This document shows, piece after piece, positions 27,416 to 37,635 of a stretch of 64,000 nucleotides of DNA. The stretch's first letter is position 1. Every line of letters starts with the position of its first letter. The position numbers and the translations under genes were made by a program. The stretch comes from Paracoccaceae bacterium (lineage in GTDB: Bacteria > Pseudomonadota > Alphaproteobacteria > Rhodobacterales > Rhodobacteraceae): positions 18,660-82,659 of the forward strand of contig JANQPC010000024.1 in the NCBI GenBank assembly GCA_028285485.1. Reading direction: 5' to 3'. A model generated the notes under the pieces. That model was given only the letters and a program-made list of their open reading frames with translations. It was not told the DNA's origin and ran no database searches.

Positions 27416-28363
27416 ATGAAAGATACCGAAACCCGCGGCTACGGGAAGTTTGAGCATCCGGCCATCACCGCCAAGGGTGAGGCGCGGGCCACCGTGGCGC
27501 TTTCGAAGCCGGAGACGCTTTGGTTCAACACCGGCACGCTCTGCAACATCGAATGCGCCAATTGCTACATCGAAAGCTCGCCCACGAACGACCGGCTTGT
27601 GTATATCACCGAGCGCGAGGTGCGCGATTACCTCGATCAGCTCGAGGCCCGCGGCTGGGGCGTGCGCGAGATCGGCTTCACTGGCGGCGAGCCCTTCATG
27701 AACCCCGAGATGATCGGGATGGCGCGCGCGGCACTGGCCCGCGGCTACGACGTGCTGATTCTGACAAACGCGATGCGCCCGATGATGCGCGCCTCGGTTC
27801 AGCGCGGGCTCAAGGCGCTGCATTCCGAGTTTGGCGAAAAGCTCACGCTGCGGATCTCCGTCGATCACTGGAATGCTGACCGCCATGATGAAGAGCGCGG
27901 CGCGGGCAGCTTTGAGAAAACGCTTCAGGGCATGCGATGGCTCCGCGATGCCGGGCTGCGCATGACTGTTGCGGGGCGCACGATGTGGGGTGAGGCGGAT
28001 ACCGAGGCGCGCGCGGGCTACGCCGCGCTTTACGCCCGCGAAGGCTTTAAGGTCAACGCGGAACATCCTGGGGAAACGGTGCTTTTTCCCGAGATGGACG
28101 AAACGGCGGATGTGCCCGAGATCACCACTGCCTGCTGGGGCATTCTTGGCAAGGCGCCAGAACAGGTGATGTGCGCCTCATCGCGGATGGTGGTGAAACG
28201 ACGTGGCGCGGCACGGCCCGCGGTGGTTGCCTGCACGCTCCTGCCTTACGATCCGCAGTTTGAGCTGGGGGAAACGCTGGCGGAGGCGGAAGGCGACATC
28301 GCCCTCAACCACCCCCATTGCGCCAAGTTCTGTGTGCTGGGCGGGGCAAGCTGTTCCGCCTGA
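27416..28363 (+). CDS. Radical SAM protein with C-terminal cysteine-rich (SPASM-like) region
   Basis: A 315-residue protein. The radical SAM motif CNIECANC binds the first [4Fe-4S] cluster and is followed by GFTGGEPFMNPEM, the SAM-binding GGE motif. The C-terminal third has cysteines in TACWGI, MCASS, VACTLLPYD and HCAKFCVLGGASCSA, which resembles a reduced SPASM/twitch auxiliary-cluster region. SPASM proteins often modify peptides, but no candidate precursor peptide is nearby. The gene stands alone, divergent from zwf. The start at 27416 is chosen by alignment of the body with the family; the upstream extension looks non-coding. Confidence 0.82.
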   Translation: MKDTETRGYGKFEHPAITAKGEARATVALSKPETLWFNTGTLCNIECANCYIESSPTNDRLVYITEREVRDYLDQLEARGWGVREIGFTGGEPFMNPEMIGMARAALARGYDVLILTNAMRPMMRASVQRGLKALHSEFGEKLTLRISVDHWNADRHDEERGAGSFEKTLQGMRWLRDAGLRMTVAGRTMWGEADTEARAGYAALYAREGFKVNAEHPGETVLFPEMDETADVPEITTACWGILGKAPEQVMCASSRMVVKRRGAARPAVVACTLLPYDPQFELGETLAEAEGDIALNHPHCAKFCVLGGASCSA

Positions 28364-28391
28364 CCCCGCGCTGAACGCCCCGCCGCCCTGA

Positions 28392-28976
28392 TCAGGCGGC
28401 GACCGCCTCAAGTTCCCGCACGACCGCGCCGTAGCTTCCGTTGGACAGAAACTCTGCCTCCGCCGGCTTCGTCGCACGCCCAAGCGCATCGTTTCTATAT
28501 GGGAAACGACCGAACCGCCGGATCACCTCGCGATGCGCACGGGCGTGAAGCAGGTTGCTTTCGCCCTCTGCCGGCATCCGCGTCAGCATCAGCCGCACGC
28601 AGCGCTCCTGATCCGCGAGGCATTCCGCATGCATCAGCGGCAGGTAGAAGAACTGCCGCGCCGGTTCATCGATCCGCAGATCCCAGCCTTTCGAGATCGC
28701 CGATTTCGCCGCGGCACGCGCGGCGGCATCGGTGGAAAACGCCTTGCTGGACCCGCGGAACATGTTGCGGGGGAACTGATCTGTAAGGATTATGTAGGCC
28801 AGCGTGCCGCTGGGATAGGTAAGCCACAGGGACAATGCGCCATCGCTGGCGTGGCCCCATGTGCCTTCGAACCGCTCGCGGATCTCACGGTCCAGATCCT
28901 CGTCTTGTTTGTACCAACCAACCTGGCCCACATTATCGAGCCAGTACGACAATACCTCTTCGGGTTTTACCATCAC
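28392..28976 (-). CDS. DUF924 family protein
   Basis: A 194-residue cytosolic, mostly helical protein of the DUF924 family. Typical segments are VLSYWLDNVGQVGWYKQDEDLD at the start, LSLWLTYPSGTLAYIILTDQFPRNMFRG, FFYLPLMHAECLADQERCV and HREVIRRFGRFPYRNDALGR. No enzymatic activity is established for the family, which has a TPR-like helical fold. Start choice is between a GTG at 28976 and an ATG at 28973; an AGGG precedes both. It converges on the radical SAM gene across 28 bases that include a GC-rich stem (28382-28400). Confidence 0.85.
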   Translation of the reverse strand: MMVKPEEVLSYWLDNVGQVGWYKQDEDLDREIRERFEGTWGHASDGALSLWLTYPSGTLAYIILTDQFPRNMFRGSSKAFSTDAAARAAAKSAISKGWDLRIDEPARQFFYLPLMHAECLADQERCVRLMLTRMPAEGESNLLHARAHREVIRRFGRFPYRNDALGRATKPAEAEFLSNGSYGAVVRELEAVAA

Positions 28977-29029
28977 ATCATGCCCTAATCTGCCTGGCCC
29001 CCAGGCCAGAAAAAATCGTTACAAGATTC

Positions 29030-29038
29030 TTATCCACA
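29030..29038 (+). promoter_or_regulatory. DnaA-box consensus match
   Basis: TTATCCACA is an exact DnaA box in the 81-base gap between DUF924 and the MFS gene. It is single, so it is at most a DnaA regulatory or titration site, not an origin. Confidence 0.3.
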
Positions 29039-29057
29039 GGCAACTCCGGGCCGGAGT

Positions 29058-30338
29058 TCATGAGCGGTCCGTTGCCGGATCGGAAACACTTTCGAGATCA
29101 TCGACGTTCTCGGCGTAGATTTCCTGGGCAGTTTCGAAAGCCACCGCCGTGGCGATCGGCGCGAGCGGCGCATAGGTCGCCGTTTCATCCGTTGTCACCG
29201 TGGCGGGCCGCCGGGTCATCCGCCAGGCCGCGTAAAGGCCGGTGGCCACCATCAGGATCGAGATGAAAAGCCAGAACCCGTTGGCCCCGATAGCGCCCAT
29301 CACCCAGCCGGTGATGATCGGCCCCGAGATTGCGCCAAGGCCATTGAGGAAAATCAGCCCGCCGGAGGCGGCGGCCATATCATCGCCATCGAGAAAATCA
29401 TTGGTATAGGCGATGAGCAGCGCGTAGAGCGGGTTTGACAGCCCGCCTGTAAGAAAGCTCACGCCGAGCAGGATCGCAAAGACATTGCCGAAAAGCGCAC
29501 CGGTTGCCGCGGCGGCCCCTCCGGAGAGCGAGACGATCATGATCAGCCTCCGGCGATCCATCCTGTCTGACAGCCACCCGATTGGATACTGCAACAGCAA
29601 CCCGCCAACGTAGATCGCGGCGATGAAGGAAGAGATCTGCGGCACGGTGAGCCCGGCCTCGGTGCCGTAAACCGAGGCCATGGCGAATTGCGCTGAAAAC
29701 ACGCCCCCCAGAAGGAACACGCCCACACAGCCAAGGGGCGAGGTTTCGTAGAGCTGGCGCAACGTCATCGCCTTGGTGGAATCGAAGGCCGGCGTGGGGG
29801 AGACCGAAAGCAGGATCGGCGCGAAGGCGAGAGAGACAAGCACCGACGGTACGATGAAGAGGATAAAGCCCGAGGGATCGCCGATGGACACGATGCCCTG
29901 CGCGACAATGATCCCCAGCATCTGAACGATCAGGTAAAGCGAAAGCGCCTTGCCGCGGTTCTGGTTATCGACGGAGTTGTTGAGCCAGCTTTCGGCGGTA
30001 ACGTAGACGCCGGAGAAGCAAAAGCCGATCAGCACGCGCAGGGCCGTCCAAACCCACGGGTCGGTGATCGAGGGGAAAAGGATCAGCGCGGCAGAAATCA
30101 GCGAACCGAGCGCCGCAAACACCCGCACATGGCCCACCCGGCGGATCAGATCGGGGGTCATGCGCGAGCCGCCGAGAAAGCCCAGAAAATAGGCCGACAT
30201 CACGATGGACATCTGGAAGGTTGAAAACCCTTCGATGCCGCCCCGGATCCCGAGCAGCGTTCCAACCATGCCATTGCCCAGCATCAGGAGCGTCAGCCCC
30301 AGAAGCAGTGCCCAGGCAGAGCCCAAAACAGCCAGCAT
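29058..30338 (-). CDS. MFS transporter (YcaD-like)
   Basis: A 426-residue inner-membrane carrier with 12 predicted membrane helices. The loop between helices 2 and 3, FLGGSRMTPDLIRRVGHVRVFAALG, is the MFS A-motif region, and GWLSDRMDRRRLIMIVSLSGG is its repeat in the second half. The layout is that of the small YcaD/drug-proton antiporter-like group. A hydrophilic acidic C-terminal tail (about residues 380-426) is cytoplasmic. The substrate cannot be inferred. It lies 82 bases downstream of queA on the same strand. Confidence 0.87.
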   Translation of the reverse strand: MLAVLGSAWALLLGLTLLMLGNGMVGTLLGIRGGIEGFSTFQMSIVMSAYFLGFLGGSRMTPDLIRRVGHVRVFAALGSLISAALILFPSITDPWVWTALRVLIGFCFSGVYVTAESWLNNSVDNQNRGKALSLYLIVQMLGIIVAQGIVSIGDPSGFILFIVPSVLVSLAFAPILLSVSPTPAFDSTKAMTLRQLYETSPLGCVGVFLLGGVFSAQFAMASVYGTEAGLTVPQISSFIAAIYVGGLLLQYPIGWLSDRMDRRRLIMIVSLSGGAAAATGALFGNVFAILLGVSFLTGGLSNPLYALLIAYTNDFLDGDDMAAASGGLIFLNGLGAISGPIITGWVMGAIGANGFWLFISILMVATGLYAAWRMTRRPATVTTDETATYAPLAPIATAVAFETAQEIYAENVDDLESVSDPATDRS

Positions 30339-30420
30339 CGCACGCCTCCTTAATCTGGCGCCGCGTTACGCGGAGCGTGCGCCCCTGTCCCGCGAATATG
30401 CGACACGCGGGGCGTCGCCT

Positions 30421-31473
30421 TCAGCCCTCAGGGAATAGGATGGAACTGTCGCCATAGGAAAAGAAGCGGTACTCGGCGGCGATGGCATGGGCGTAAATCG
30501 CCATCATCCGCTCGCGGCCCATAAGCGCAGAGACCAGCATCATCAGGGTGGATTTCGGCAGGTGAAAGTTTGTCATCAGCGCGTCGGCCACCTCAAAGCG
30601 GAAGCCCGGCGTGATGAAGATATCGGTCTCGCCCAGCCAGGGCGCGAGCCTGCCGCCCCGCGCCGCCGTTTCGATGAGGCGCAGCGCGGTGGTGCCCACC
30701 GGAATCACGCGGTGGCCCGCGGCTTTCGTCGCCGCGATCTCGGCGGCGGCCTCGGGCGTGATTTCCCCCCATTCGGCGTGCATCTTGTGATCGGCAACGT
30801 TATCCACCTTCACCGGCAAGAAGGTGCCCGCGCCCACATGGAGCGTGACATAGGTGATCTTTACCCCGCGCGCGGCGAGCGCGGCCATCAGCGGATCGTC
30901 GAAATGAAGCGAGGCGGTGGGCGCGGCCACGGCGCCTGCGCGCCTGGCCCAGATCGTTTGGTAATCCTCGCGATCCTGCGCATCGGCCTTGCGCTTGGCC
31001 TCGATATACGGGGGCAGCGGCATCTGCCCGGCCTCGGCCAGCGCGGCATCGAAATCCTCGCCGCTCAGGTTGAAGGCAAGCGTTGCCGCGCCGCTCTCCC
31101 GCGCGTCAACGGTGGCGACTAACGCGCTGGAAAAGCGAATTTCCTCTCCGTCGCGCACCTTTTTCAGAGGGCGGAGAAGCGCGCGCCAGCGGCCTTCGGG
31201 AAGGGGATCAAGCAGGGTCGCCTCAACGCGCGCCTCCGTTGCGCCTTCGGGCCCCATGCGGCGCCGGATGCCCGAAAGCCGCGCCGGGATCACGCGGGTA
31301 TCGTTCAGTACAAGCCGGTCGCCCGGGCTCAGCACATCGGGCAGATCGAAAACATGGGCATCCTCGATCCCGCCCCCGCGCGCCACGAGCAGCCGGGCCG
31401 AGGAGCGTGGCTTGGCAGGCCGCGTGGCGATCAGCCGCTCAGGCAGATCGAAATCGAAATCGGAAAGCTTCAT
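30421..31473 (-). CDS. queA: S-adenosylmethionine:tRNA ribosyltransferase-isomerase
   Basis: A 350-residue enzyme that transfers and isomerises the ribosyl group of SAM onto preQ1 in tRNA to give epoxyqueuosine. Signature segments: [76 protein letters not shown] and [19 protein letters not shown]. Length is typical. The start overlaps the stop of the AsmA-like gene by 4 bases, so the two are translationally coupled although no functional connection is known. Confidence 0.97.
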   Translation of the reverse strand: MKLSDFDFDLPERLIATRPAKPRSSARLLVARGGGIEDAHVFDLPDVLSPGDRLVLNDTRVIPARLSGIRRRMGPEGATEARVEATLLDPLPEGRWRALLRPLKKVRDGEEIRFSSALVATVDARESGAATLAFNLSGEDFDAALAEAGQMPLPPYIEAKRKADAQDREDYQTIWARRAGAVAAPTASLHFDDPLMAALAARGVKITYVTLHVGAGTFLPVKVDNVADHKMHAEWGEITPEAAAEIAATKAAGHRVIPVGTTALRLIETAARGGRLAPWLGETDIFITPGFRFEVADALMTNFHLPKSTLMMLVSALMGRERMMAIYAHAIAAEYRFFSYGDSSILFPEG

Positions 31474-34400
31474 GGCTGCTCGCGCCGCTCCTCCTGCCGC
31501 GGCAATTGCTGCCGCGCGGCGGCTTCCGGATCGCCCCCGCCGCGAAAGATTTCGCGCAGCATGCCCGGCGCCAGGATCGACAGCGGGTTGACGCTGAGGC
31601 GGGGATCCTGCGCATCGCCGGAGAGCTGGAAGGTAAAGCCGAAGAGCCCCTCGCCCTGCCGGGTGAATACCTGGCCGATGGCGTTCAGGATATAGATCGG
31701 GGAGATCACCCCCTGCATGTTCAGCTCTTCGTTCTCGATATCGTAGTTACCATCGAGCGAGATGCCGAGCGACGCGCCGACCGCGGCGCCCTGATCGAGC
31801 GTAAGGCCCTCAGGCGTGAGGCGGAAGCGGGCGTTCACGGTATCAAACAGGATACCCGGGCCCTGAAGCTGATCGATGATGCCCACAATGCTGACGGCAT
31901 CGAGCAGTTCCGCGATCACCGGCTGATCGCCAAGCACGGTGGTGTTGATCAGAAGCTGGCCGCTATAGCCCTCGCCTTCCGTGCGCGGCGCCAGCACCAG
32001 ATCGAAGCTGCCGCCTTCGAAGGATCGGAAGATCCCGGCATCGCGCAGGATCGCACCCGCATCGGGCCCGGTGGCGCGGATCACCGTGCCGTCCGCGCGG
32101 GCCACAAGCGTGCCGTTCAGCGCGGCGCCGCCATTAACCCGCGCCGCAAAGCTGCCGTTCAGGCCCTGGGCAGCGGTCAGCGTGCCGGAGAAGGGGGATA
32201 AGCTGATCCGATCAGAAAGCACGAGCGCTTCAAGCGCCAGTTCGAGCGGCACGCCCTGCCCGCCCCCGCCATCGCCGGTTGGCACTTGGCGCAGATCGAT
32301 GCGCCCGCCGGGGATATCGATGGCGGGCGGCTGGCCGGGCCCCCGGTTTTCCACGAAGATCGGCGCCTCCAGCCAGTTCCCCACAGCCACGCGGGAGAAC
32401 TCGGCCCGGTCCAACGTGCCGTCCGGGCCAAGCAAAACGGTGCCCTCGGCGGCCAGGCCGGGGGCGTCGAGGCTCAGTGCCTCTATCTCGGCCTCCGGGC
32501 CAAGGCGGCCTGCGATCTCAAAGGTCGCGGGGGCCGCTGCCGGTTTGCTCCATCCCAGGGCCGGGAATGACAGGGCGATGCCCACGAGATCGGAGGTTAG
32601 CCGGAAGCGCGGCGCGCCCTCGCGGGGCAGATCCAGCGTGACCTCGCCCACGCCGCTGCCCGATACCGCGCCGGGCGGCGCGGCGATCCCGAAGGTTTCC
32701 AAGAACGCGGCGTTCAGCGCCACCGCGCCGGAGACGGCACTTTCGCCCGTAGCCACGGCATCGAGCGGCTGTTCCCAGCGCAGATCGAAGGGCAGCCCAT
32801 CAAGCGCAACGGCGCCTGAAAGCGCCATGCGCTGGCTGTTCACCGTAAGCGCGAGTTCGCGGGCAGTGATCTGCCGGTCGGGCGCGATTTCGGTGGAGAC
32901 AACATCGCTCAGCGTGCCGCTGACCTCGAATGACACATCCTCCATCTCCACATCGCGCAGAAGGTTTACGCCGATGCGCGCGGTGGCGAGCGCGGTGCCC
33001 GCCGCAATATCGGCGCTGCGCCCGGATTTTTGCAGAAGCGAGAGCGGCTCGTTATCAAGCACCGTGAGGATATCGCCTATGGGCCCGGCCACGCGCAGCC
33101 CGATCTCGGCGCGGGGCGTGCGCGCATCCACATCGGCGATCCGGATGGCAGAGCCCGAAAGATCGATCTCCGTGCCCGAGGCTGCCACGAGATGGCCGCT
33201 GGCCAGCCGCATCGCATAGCGCCCGCCGATCAGCGCGGCGCTGCCACGGCCTTCGGTGATGGGCGGCATTTTCGGAAGGTAGCGCGCTTCCGCCCCGTCA
33301 AAATCATACGTCACGCCCACGATGGGCGCGCCGTCTGGCGCCAGCCGCACCGAGGCTTTGACATTCTCAAGCCGCCCCGCCCTGACATTGCGTTCAAGCC
33401 AGCGCCGCGTGCCGGGCACCGCATCAACGGGCCAGAGCGAGAGAAGCTGCTCAGTTGTCATCTCAGGCGCGGCGGCATCCACCTTGATCCGCCATCCGGC
33501 TTCATCCGCCGCCACCCGGCCCGTGGCCGCGAGCCGCTTGCCCCCGGCCTCAAGTGCCACCTGCCCCACATCCACCGAAAACGGCTGCAGCCGCATGCGG
33601 AAATCGGCCGCGCCGCGTTCAAACTGCAGCGTTTCGGCAAACACGCCCTCGGGGCTGGCGCTGATTTCGGAAAGCTGAAGCTGGGCCAGCAGGGTATCGG
33701 GCCAACCGCCGGAAAACTCCTGCAGATAAGCCTGCCCGGTGCCCACGAGGCGCAGGGCATCGCTTTCCATCCGCAACTCGGAGAAGGTGATCTTCTGGCC
33801 AGCGGCATCGTAATCGAAATAGGCGCGGCCCGCATTGAAGGGCAGCGGGCGCACATCGGGCGTGGGCTGCAGCGCGCCACGCCCAAGCTCCAGCGAGGCC
33901 GCGAGCCCTTGCACCGCCCCATCGGCACCGAGCGTGGTGCGCATGGAACCCGAGACCTGCGCATCGAGCACCCCCAGATAGGCGAGCGCCGGGGTTTGAA
34001 GCGCGATATCGGCGGCGGCGGCATTTTCAATTCGCACTCCGATCGACGCCTCGGAACTGGCTTTTTGCGACACGAAGGAAAGCTGCACCTCGGCCAGATC
34101 CTCAGTGCCGTTAAACACTTCCGAGAGCACGGTGATCGACACCGTATCGGGCCCGTTGGTCAGCCGCATGGTGCCGCCGGTGGCCTGCCACACGCGGCTT
34201 GAGCGCGCATCTTCCAGCGTGATCGTGAGATCCTCGCCCTCGATGCTTTCGATGGCCGAAACCGGGGCCTCGGCAAAGGCCGCCTCGATCCCATCGAGCA
34301 CACCCGAAAGCGCGGCTTCCGGCGGCGCGACGTTTTCCCCGAAGCTGACGGTGAAGGCGCCGTTCGCGGCGCGGCGCACCGTGATCTGGGCGCCCGAGAC

Positions 34401-34775
34401 GCGCAGGGCATCGGGCAGCACCCGGCCCTGGATCAGCGCGCCCGGCAGGAGCCGCGCGCTCACCTCGTTAAGCTGTGCGACCCGGGCGCCGCGTGCATCG
34501 CTCAGGCCCACATTGCGCAGCTTCACCCGGGGCACGCCCTCGGTATCAACCTCGAAGATCACGCCATCGAGCGTGGCGCCCCCGGCGCCGAGCCCTTCGT
34601 TCAGCCGTGCCTCGATCCGCTCCGCCGCCCAGTCCGGCAAGGCCCATTCCCGCCCGGTCAGCAGTACGGCGGCGAGCGCTACGATGCCGAAAAGGATCGC
34701 CGGCACCGCCAGAACCCACAGCCCCAGCCGGCCGCGGGACGGCCGCCAGTCTGCATCTTCCGGCGTGGTCTTCAT
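31470..34775 (-). CDS. Large AsmA-like / YhdP-type envelope protein
   Basis: A 1101-residue protein with an N-terminal signal anchor (about 18-41, [23 protein letters not shown]) and a long periplasmic beta-rich body. The C-terminal region from about 900 on ([53 protein letters not shown], then [25 protein letters not shown]) is the AsmA C-terminal/DUF3971 module. YhdP, TamB and AsmA relatives form hydrophobic grooves that carry phospholipids to the outer membrane, which is the likely role. It ends in a Gln/Arg-rich tail. It lies directly upstream of queA. Confidence 0.85.
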   Translation of the reverse strand: MKTTPEDADWRPSRGRLGLWVLAVPAILFGIVALAAVLLTGREWALPDWAAERIEARLNEGLGAGGATLDGVIFEVDTEGVPRVKLRNVGLSDARGARVAQLNEVSARLLPGALIQGRVLPDALRVSGAQITVRRAANGAFTVSFGENVAPPEAALSGVLDGIEAAFAEAPVSAIESIEGEDLTITLEDARSSRVWQATGGTMRLTNGPDTVSITVLSEVFNGTEDLAEVQLSFVSQKASSEASIGVRIENAAAADIALQTPALAYLGVLDAQVSGSMRTTLGADGAVQGLAASLELGRGALQPTPDVRPLPFNAGRAYFDYDAAGQKITFSELRMESDALRLVGTGQAYLQEFSGGWPDTLLAQLQLSEISASPEGVFAETLQFERGAADFRMRLQPFSVDVGQVALEAGGKRLAATGRVAADEAGWRIKVDAAAPEMTTEQLLSLWPVDAVPGTRRWLERNVRAGRLENVKASVRLAPDGAPIVGVTYDFDGAEARYLPKMPPITEGRGSAALIGGRYAMRLASGHLVAASGTEIDLSGSAIRIADVDARTPRAEIGLRVAGPIGDILTVLDNEPLSLLQKSGRSADIAAGTALATARIGVNLLRDVEMEDVSFEVSGTLSDVVSTEIAPDRQITARELALTVNSQRMALSGAVALDGLPFDLRWEQPLDAVATGESAVSGAVALNAAFLETFGIAAPPGAVSGSGVGEVTLDLPREGAPRFRLTSDLVGIALSFPALGWSKPAAAPATFEIAGRLGPEAEIEALSLDAPGLAAEGTVLLGPDGTLDRAEFSRVAVGNWLEAPIFVENRGPGQPPAIDIPGGRIDLRQVPTGDGGGGQGVPLELALEALVLSDRISLSPFSGTLTAAQGLNGSFAARVNGGAALNGTLVARADGTVIRATGPDAGAILRDAGIFRSFEGGSFDLVLAPRTEGEGYSGQLLINTTVLGDQPVIAELLDAVSIVGIIDQLQGPGILFDTVNARFRLTPEGLTLDQGAAVGASLGISLDGNYDIENEELNMQGVISPIYILNAIGQVFTRQGEGLFGFTFQLSGDAQDPRLSVNPLSILAPGMLREIFRGGGDPEAAARQQLPRQEERREQP

Positions 34776-34870
34776 TGCTGCGTGCCTGCCGTTAACCTCG
34801 GCTTTATCTTCGCGCGAACCGGCCTAAAACGAAACCCGAAAGCAACTGCAGCCCAAGAGGTTCCCCCCCG

Positions 34871-35332
34871 ATGATCGAAGTTGGCCAGCCCGCCCCGGAT
34901 TTCACTTTGCCCCGAGATGGTGGGGAGAGCGTTACGCTTTCCGAACTGAAGGGCAAAACAGTCGTGCTCTACTTCTATCCCCGGGATGATACCTCGGGCT
35001 GCACCAAGGAGGCGATTGCCTTTACCGAGGAGGCGGCGGCCTTCGATGCGGCGGGCGCAGTGGTCTACGGGGTCTCGAAAGATACCGTGGCCAAACACGA
35101 GAAGTTTCGCGACAAGCATTCGCTTGGCGTGCCGCTTCTTTCGGATGCCGATAGCGATGTGTGCGAGCGCTATGGCACATGGGTGGAGAAAAGCATGTAC
35201 GGCAAGACGTACATGGGGATCGAACGCGCGACCTTTCTGATCGATAGCGATGGGATCGTGCGGGAGATCTGGCGCAAGGTGAAGGTGCCGGGCCATGCCG
35301 AGGCGGTGCTCGCGGCGGTGAAGGCGCTGTGA
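34871..35332 (+). CDS. bcp: Thioredoxin-dependent peroxiredoxin Bcp/PrxQ
   Basis: A 153-residue peroxiredoxin that reduces hydroperoxides in the cytosol. The peroxidatic cysteine is C44 in YPRDDTSGCTKEA. The resolving cysteine usually found five residues later in E. coli-type Bcp is an isoleucine here (residue 49); the only other cysteine is C98 in SDVCERYG. The enzyme is therefore either 1-Cys or uses the distant cysteine. The remaining family features (FTLPRDGG, VYGVSKD, FLIDSDGIVREIWRKVKVPGH) are normal. Its stop overlaps the GTG start of the DUF455 gene. Confidence 0.93.
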   Translation: MIEVGQPAPDFTLPRDGGESVTLSELKGKTVVLYFYPRDDTSGCTKEAIAFTEEAAAFDAAGAVVYGVSKDTVAKHEKFRDKHSLGVPLLSDADSDVCERYGTWVEKSMYGKTYMGIERATFLIDSDGIVREIWRKVKVPGHAEAVLAAVKAL

Positions 35333-36141
35333 AACCGCTGGCCCAGATGGCGGTGGAGGTTCTCACCACCGCTGATGGGCGGGAGAAGACGCGCCTCTCG
35401 CGCGCCCATGCCGCAGCGTGGTTTGCGGCCCGGGCGGGCGGAGAGATGCCCGAGCTGGGGCGCGCCCGGCCACCGATGCACCCCGCGCGGCCCGATGCGC
35501 CCGAGCTTCTGTCGCCCCGCGATGTGCCAAAGCGCAAGCCGGGCAGCCCGGCGGGGCGCCTGGCGCTGTTGCATGCCGTGGCGCATATCGAACTGAATGC
35601 AGTGGATCTGCACTGGGATATCATCGCGCGCTTCGCCGATGTTTCGATGCCGCCGGGCTTTTACGATGATTGGGTGAAGGCGGCGGATGAGGAATCGAAG
35701 CATTTCAACCTGATGTGCGATTGTCTTGAGGCTGGGGGAAGCTTCTACGGTGCCCTGCCCGCCCATGCCGGGATGTGGCGCGCGGCCGAGGATACGGCGG
35801 ACGATCTGATGGGGCGGCTGGCCATTGTACCCATGGTGCTTGAGGCCCGCGGGCTCGATGTAACCCCTGGCATGATCGCGATCTTCGAGAAGGCCGGGGC
35901 CGCGCAAGCGGTGGATGCCCTGAATACAATCTATGCCGAGGAAGTCGGGCATGTCGCCTATGGCTCGAAGTGGTTTCACTTCCTTTGTGGCCGCGAGAAC
36001 CTTGATCCACGGGATGTTTTCCACAGCCTGGTGCGGCGGTACTTCAAGGGCGGGCTGAAACCGCCCTTCAATGACGAAAAGCGCGCGGAGGCCGGGATCC
36101 CCCCGGATTTCTACTGGCCGCTCACAGACATAGCCGATTGA
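35329..36141 (+). CDS. DUF455 ferritin-like protein
   Basis: A 270-residue protein of the DUF455 family with a ferritin-like four-helix core. Candidate metal-binding residues occur in HAVAHIELNAVDLHWD (about 84-99), AADEESKHFNLM and NTIYAEEVGHVAYGSKWF, which give the ExxH pairs typical of di-metal sites. The start is a GTG at 35329, overlapping the bcp stop as GTGA, so the two are translationally coupled. Pairing with a peroxiredoxin suggests a role in oxidative stress or metal-dependent oxidation, but the family's reaction is not established. Confidence 0.85.
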   Translation: MKPLAQMAVEVLTTADGREKTRLSRAHAAAWFAARAGGEMPELGRARPPMHPARPDAPELLSPRDVPKRKPGSPAGRLALLHAVAHIELNAVDLHWDIIARFADVSMPPGFYDDWVKAADEESKHFNLMCDCLEAGGSFYGALPAHAGMWRAAEDTADDLMGRLAIVPMVLEARGLDVTPGMIAIFEKAGAAQAVDALNTIYAEEVGHVAYGSKWFHFLCGRENLDPRDVFHSLVRRYFKGGLKPPFNDEKRAEAGIPPDFYWPLTDIAD

Positions 36142-36236
36142 TCGGCAAGTTTTCGCCGACCGCCACACCTTCGCCACAACCTTTAAAGAGGTCTTGCCGT
36201 ATCGCTTGCCCGGTGAGTTTTCCACAGCTATTCACG

Positions 36237-36246
36237 TGGTTAACCA
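36237..36246. promoter_or_regulatory. Palindrome TGGTTAACCA upstream of the M23 peptidase gene
   Basis: A perfect 10-base dyad containing TTAACCAT on the plus strand, which is a CtrA half-site. It lies 52 bases before the M23 start. CtrA control of envelope genes would be plausible; this is only a motif match. Confidence 0.3.
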
Positions 36247-36297
36247 TCCGGCTCGGGCAGGCCGGATTCATAATGATCGAGCCAGTGGGACAACGGT

Positions 36298-37635
36298 TTG
36301 AGACATAAGCTGACGCACTTTCTCCGCACACGCATCGAGCGTGTCTTCCCCGAACAGCGGGTCTTCCTGCGCTCAGATACCGATACCCGGTTCATACGCC
36401 TCACCCCCACCACCCAGGCGATCGCCGTTGGCGGCAGCGCCATGGTTCTGGGCTGGACGATCCTGGCCTCCGCGATCCTGCTGATGTCGGGCCTGGGCGC
36501 GGGCAATCTGCGCGATCAGGCGCAGCGCGAACAGATGCTCTATGAAGACCGGCTGAATGCGCTTTCGGTCGAGCGCGATGCGCGCGCTGCCGATGCCAGC
36601 GCCGCGCATGACCGCTTCACGCTTGCGCTTGCCGAGATCTCGGAAATGCAGACCCGGCTTCTGGAGTCTGAAGAGCGGCGCAAGGAGCTTGAGACGGGCA
36701 TCGCCACCCTCCGCGCAACGCTCCGCACCGCCATGGCCGAACGCGATGTGCAGGCCGGCGAGGCCGAACGCCTTGCGGCCACGCTGGCAGAAACCGCCGA
36801 TACCGCGGCGCCAGACATGCGGCGGATGGCAGAGCTGGAAGAAACGGTGGATTTCCTCAACACCGCGCTCTCCGGCACCGCGGAGACGCGCGACGAGATC
36901 GTTGCCAGCACCGCCGAGGCGCGCCAGATGCTGGACGATATGGAATTTGAGCGCGAGCTGATCGAAGAACGCAATGACCGCATCTTCCGCCAGCTTGAAG
37001 AAGCGGTGAGCATGAGCCTCGCGCCGCTGGACGAGATGTTCCAATCCGCGGGCCTGCCCGCCGATCAGATCATTGAAACCGTGCGCCGCGGCTATTCGGG
37101 CCAGGGCGGCCCGCTTACGCCGCTTTCGGTGCCGGAAGGCGATCCGGCCGCACCCGAAACCCTGCGCGCCAACCAGATCCTTGAGCGGCTAGACGAGCTG
37201 AACCTCTACCGCATCGCCGTTCAGAAGGCGCCGTTTGCCGAGCCCGTGAAGGGCACCTTCCGCTTCACCAGCGGCTTCGGCCCCCGGCGCGACCCCTTCA
37301 ATGGCAGCCGGCGCCAGCACAACGGCGTGGATTTCGCCGCCGCCCATGGCGCGCCGATCTACGCCACCGCCGACGGCGTGGTCACCAAGGCCGGCTGGGC
37401 CAGCGGATACGGCCGCATCATCAAGATCCGCCACGATTTCGGGATCGAGACCTACTACGCACACCTGGCAAGATTCCGGGTTGAGGTGGGTGATCGAGTC
37501 TCGCGCGGTGACCGGATCGGTGATATGGGAAATTCCGGCCGATCCACCGGAACGCACCTGCACTATGAGGTGCGCGTTGGCGGAAAACCCATAAACCCGA
37601 TGAAGTACATCAAGGCAGCCAGAGATGTTTTCTAA
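36298..37635 (+). CDS. M23 (LytM) peptidoglycan endopeptidase with DUF5930 N-terminus
   Basis: A 445-residue envelope protein: cytoplasmic N-terminus, one membrane anchor (about 41-63), a long periplasmic coiled coil (about 70-240), and a C-terminal LytM domain. The zinc site is complete, with HNGVD at 341-345 and HLH at 420-422, so it should cleave peptidoglycan cross-links rather than act as a degenerate EnvC-type activator. No ATG fits; a TTG at 36298 after GTGGGA is the best start. It overlaps the bactofilin gene by 11 bases, a pairing seen with bactofilin-localised M23 enzymes. Confidence 0.9.
   Translation: MRHKLTHFLRTRIERVFPEQRVFLRSDTDTRFIRLTPTTQAIAVGGSAMVLGWTILASAILLMSGLGAGNLRDQAQREQMLYEDRLNALSVERDARAADASAAHDRFTLALAEISEMQTRLLESEERRKELETGIATLRATLRTAMAERDVQAGEAERLAATLAETADTAAPDMRRMAELEETVDFLNTALSGTAETRDEIVASTAEARQMLDDMEFERELIEERNDRIFRQLEEAVSMSLAPLDEMFQSAGLPADQIIETVRRGYSGQGGPLTPLSVPEGDPAAPETLRANQILERLDELNLYRIAVQKAPFAEPVKGTFRFTSGFGPRRDPFNGSRRQHNGVDFAAAHGAPIYATADGVVTKAGWASGYGRIIKIRHDFGIETYYAHLARFRVEVGDRVSRGDRIGDMGNSGRSTGTHLHYEVRVGGKPINPMKYIKAARDVF

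Noticed and set aside
29030..29038. Origin of replication suggested by an exact DnaA box
   Set aside because: A single box with no AT-rich unwinding region, no cluster, and no dnaA, hemE or parAB genes nearby.
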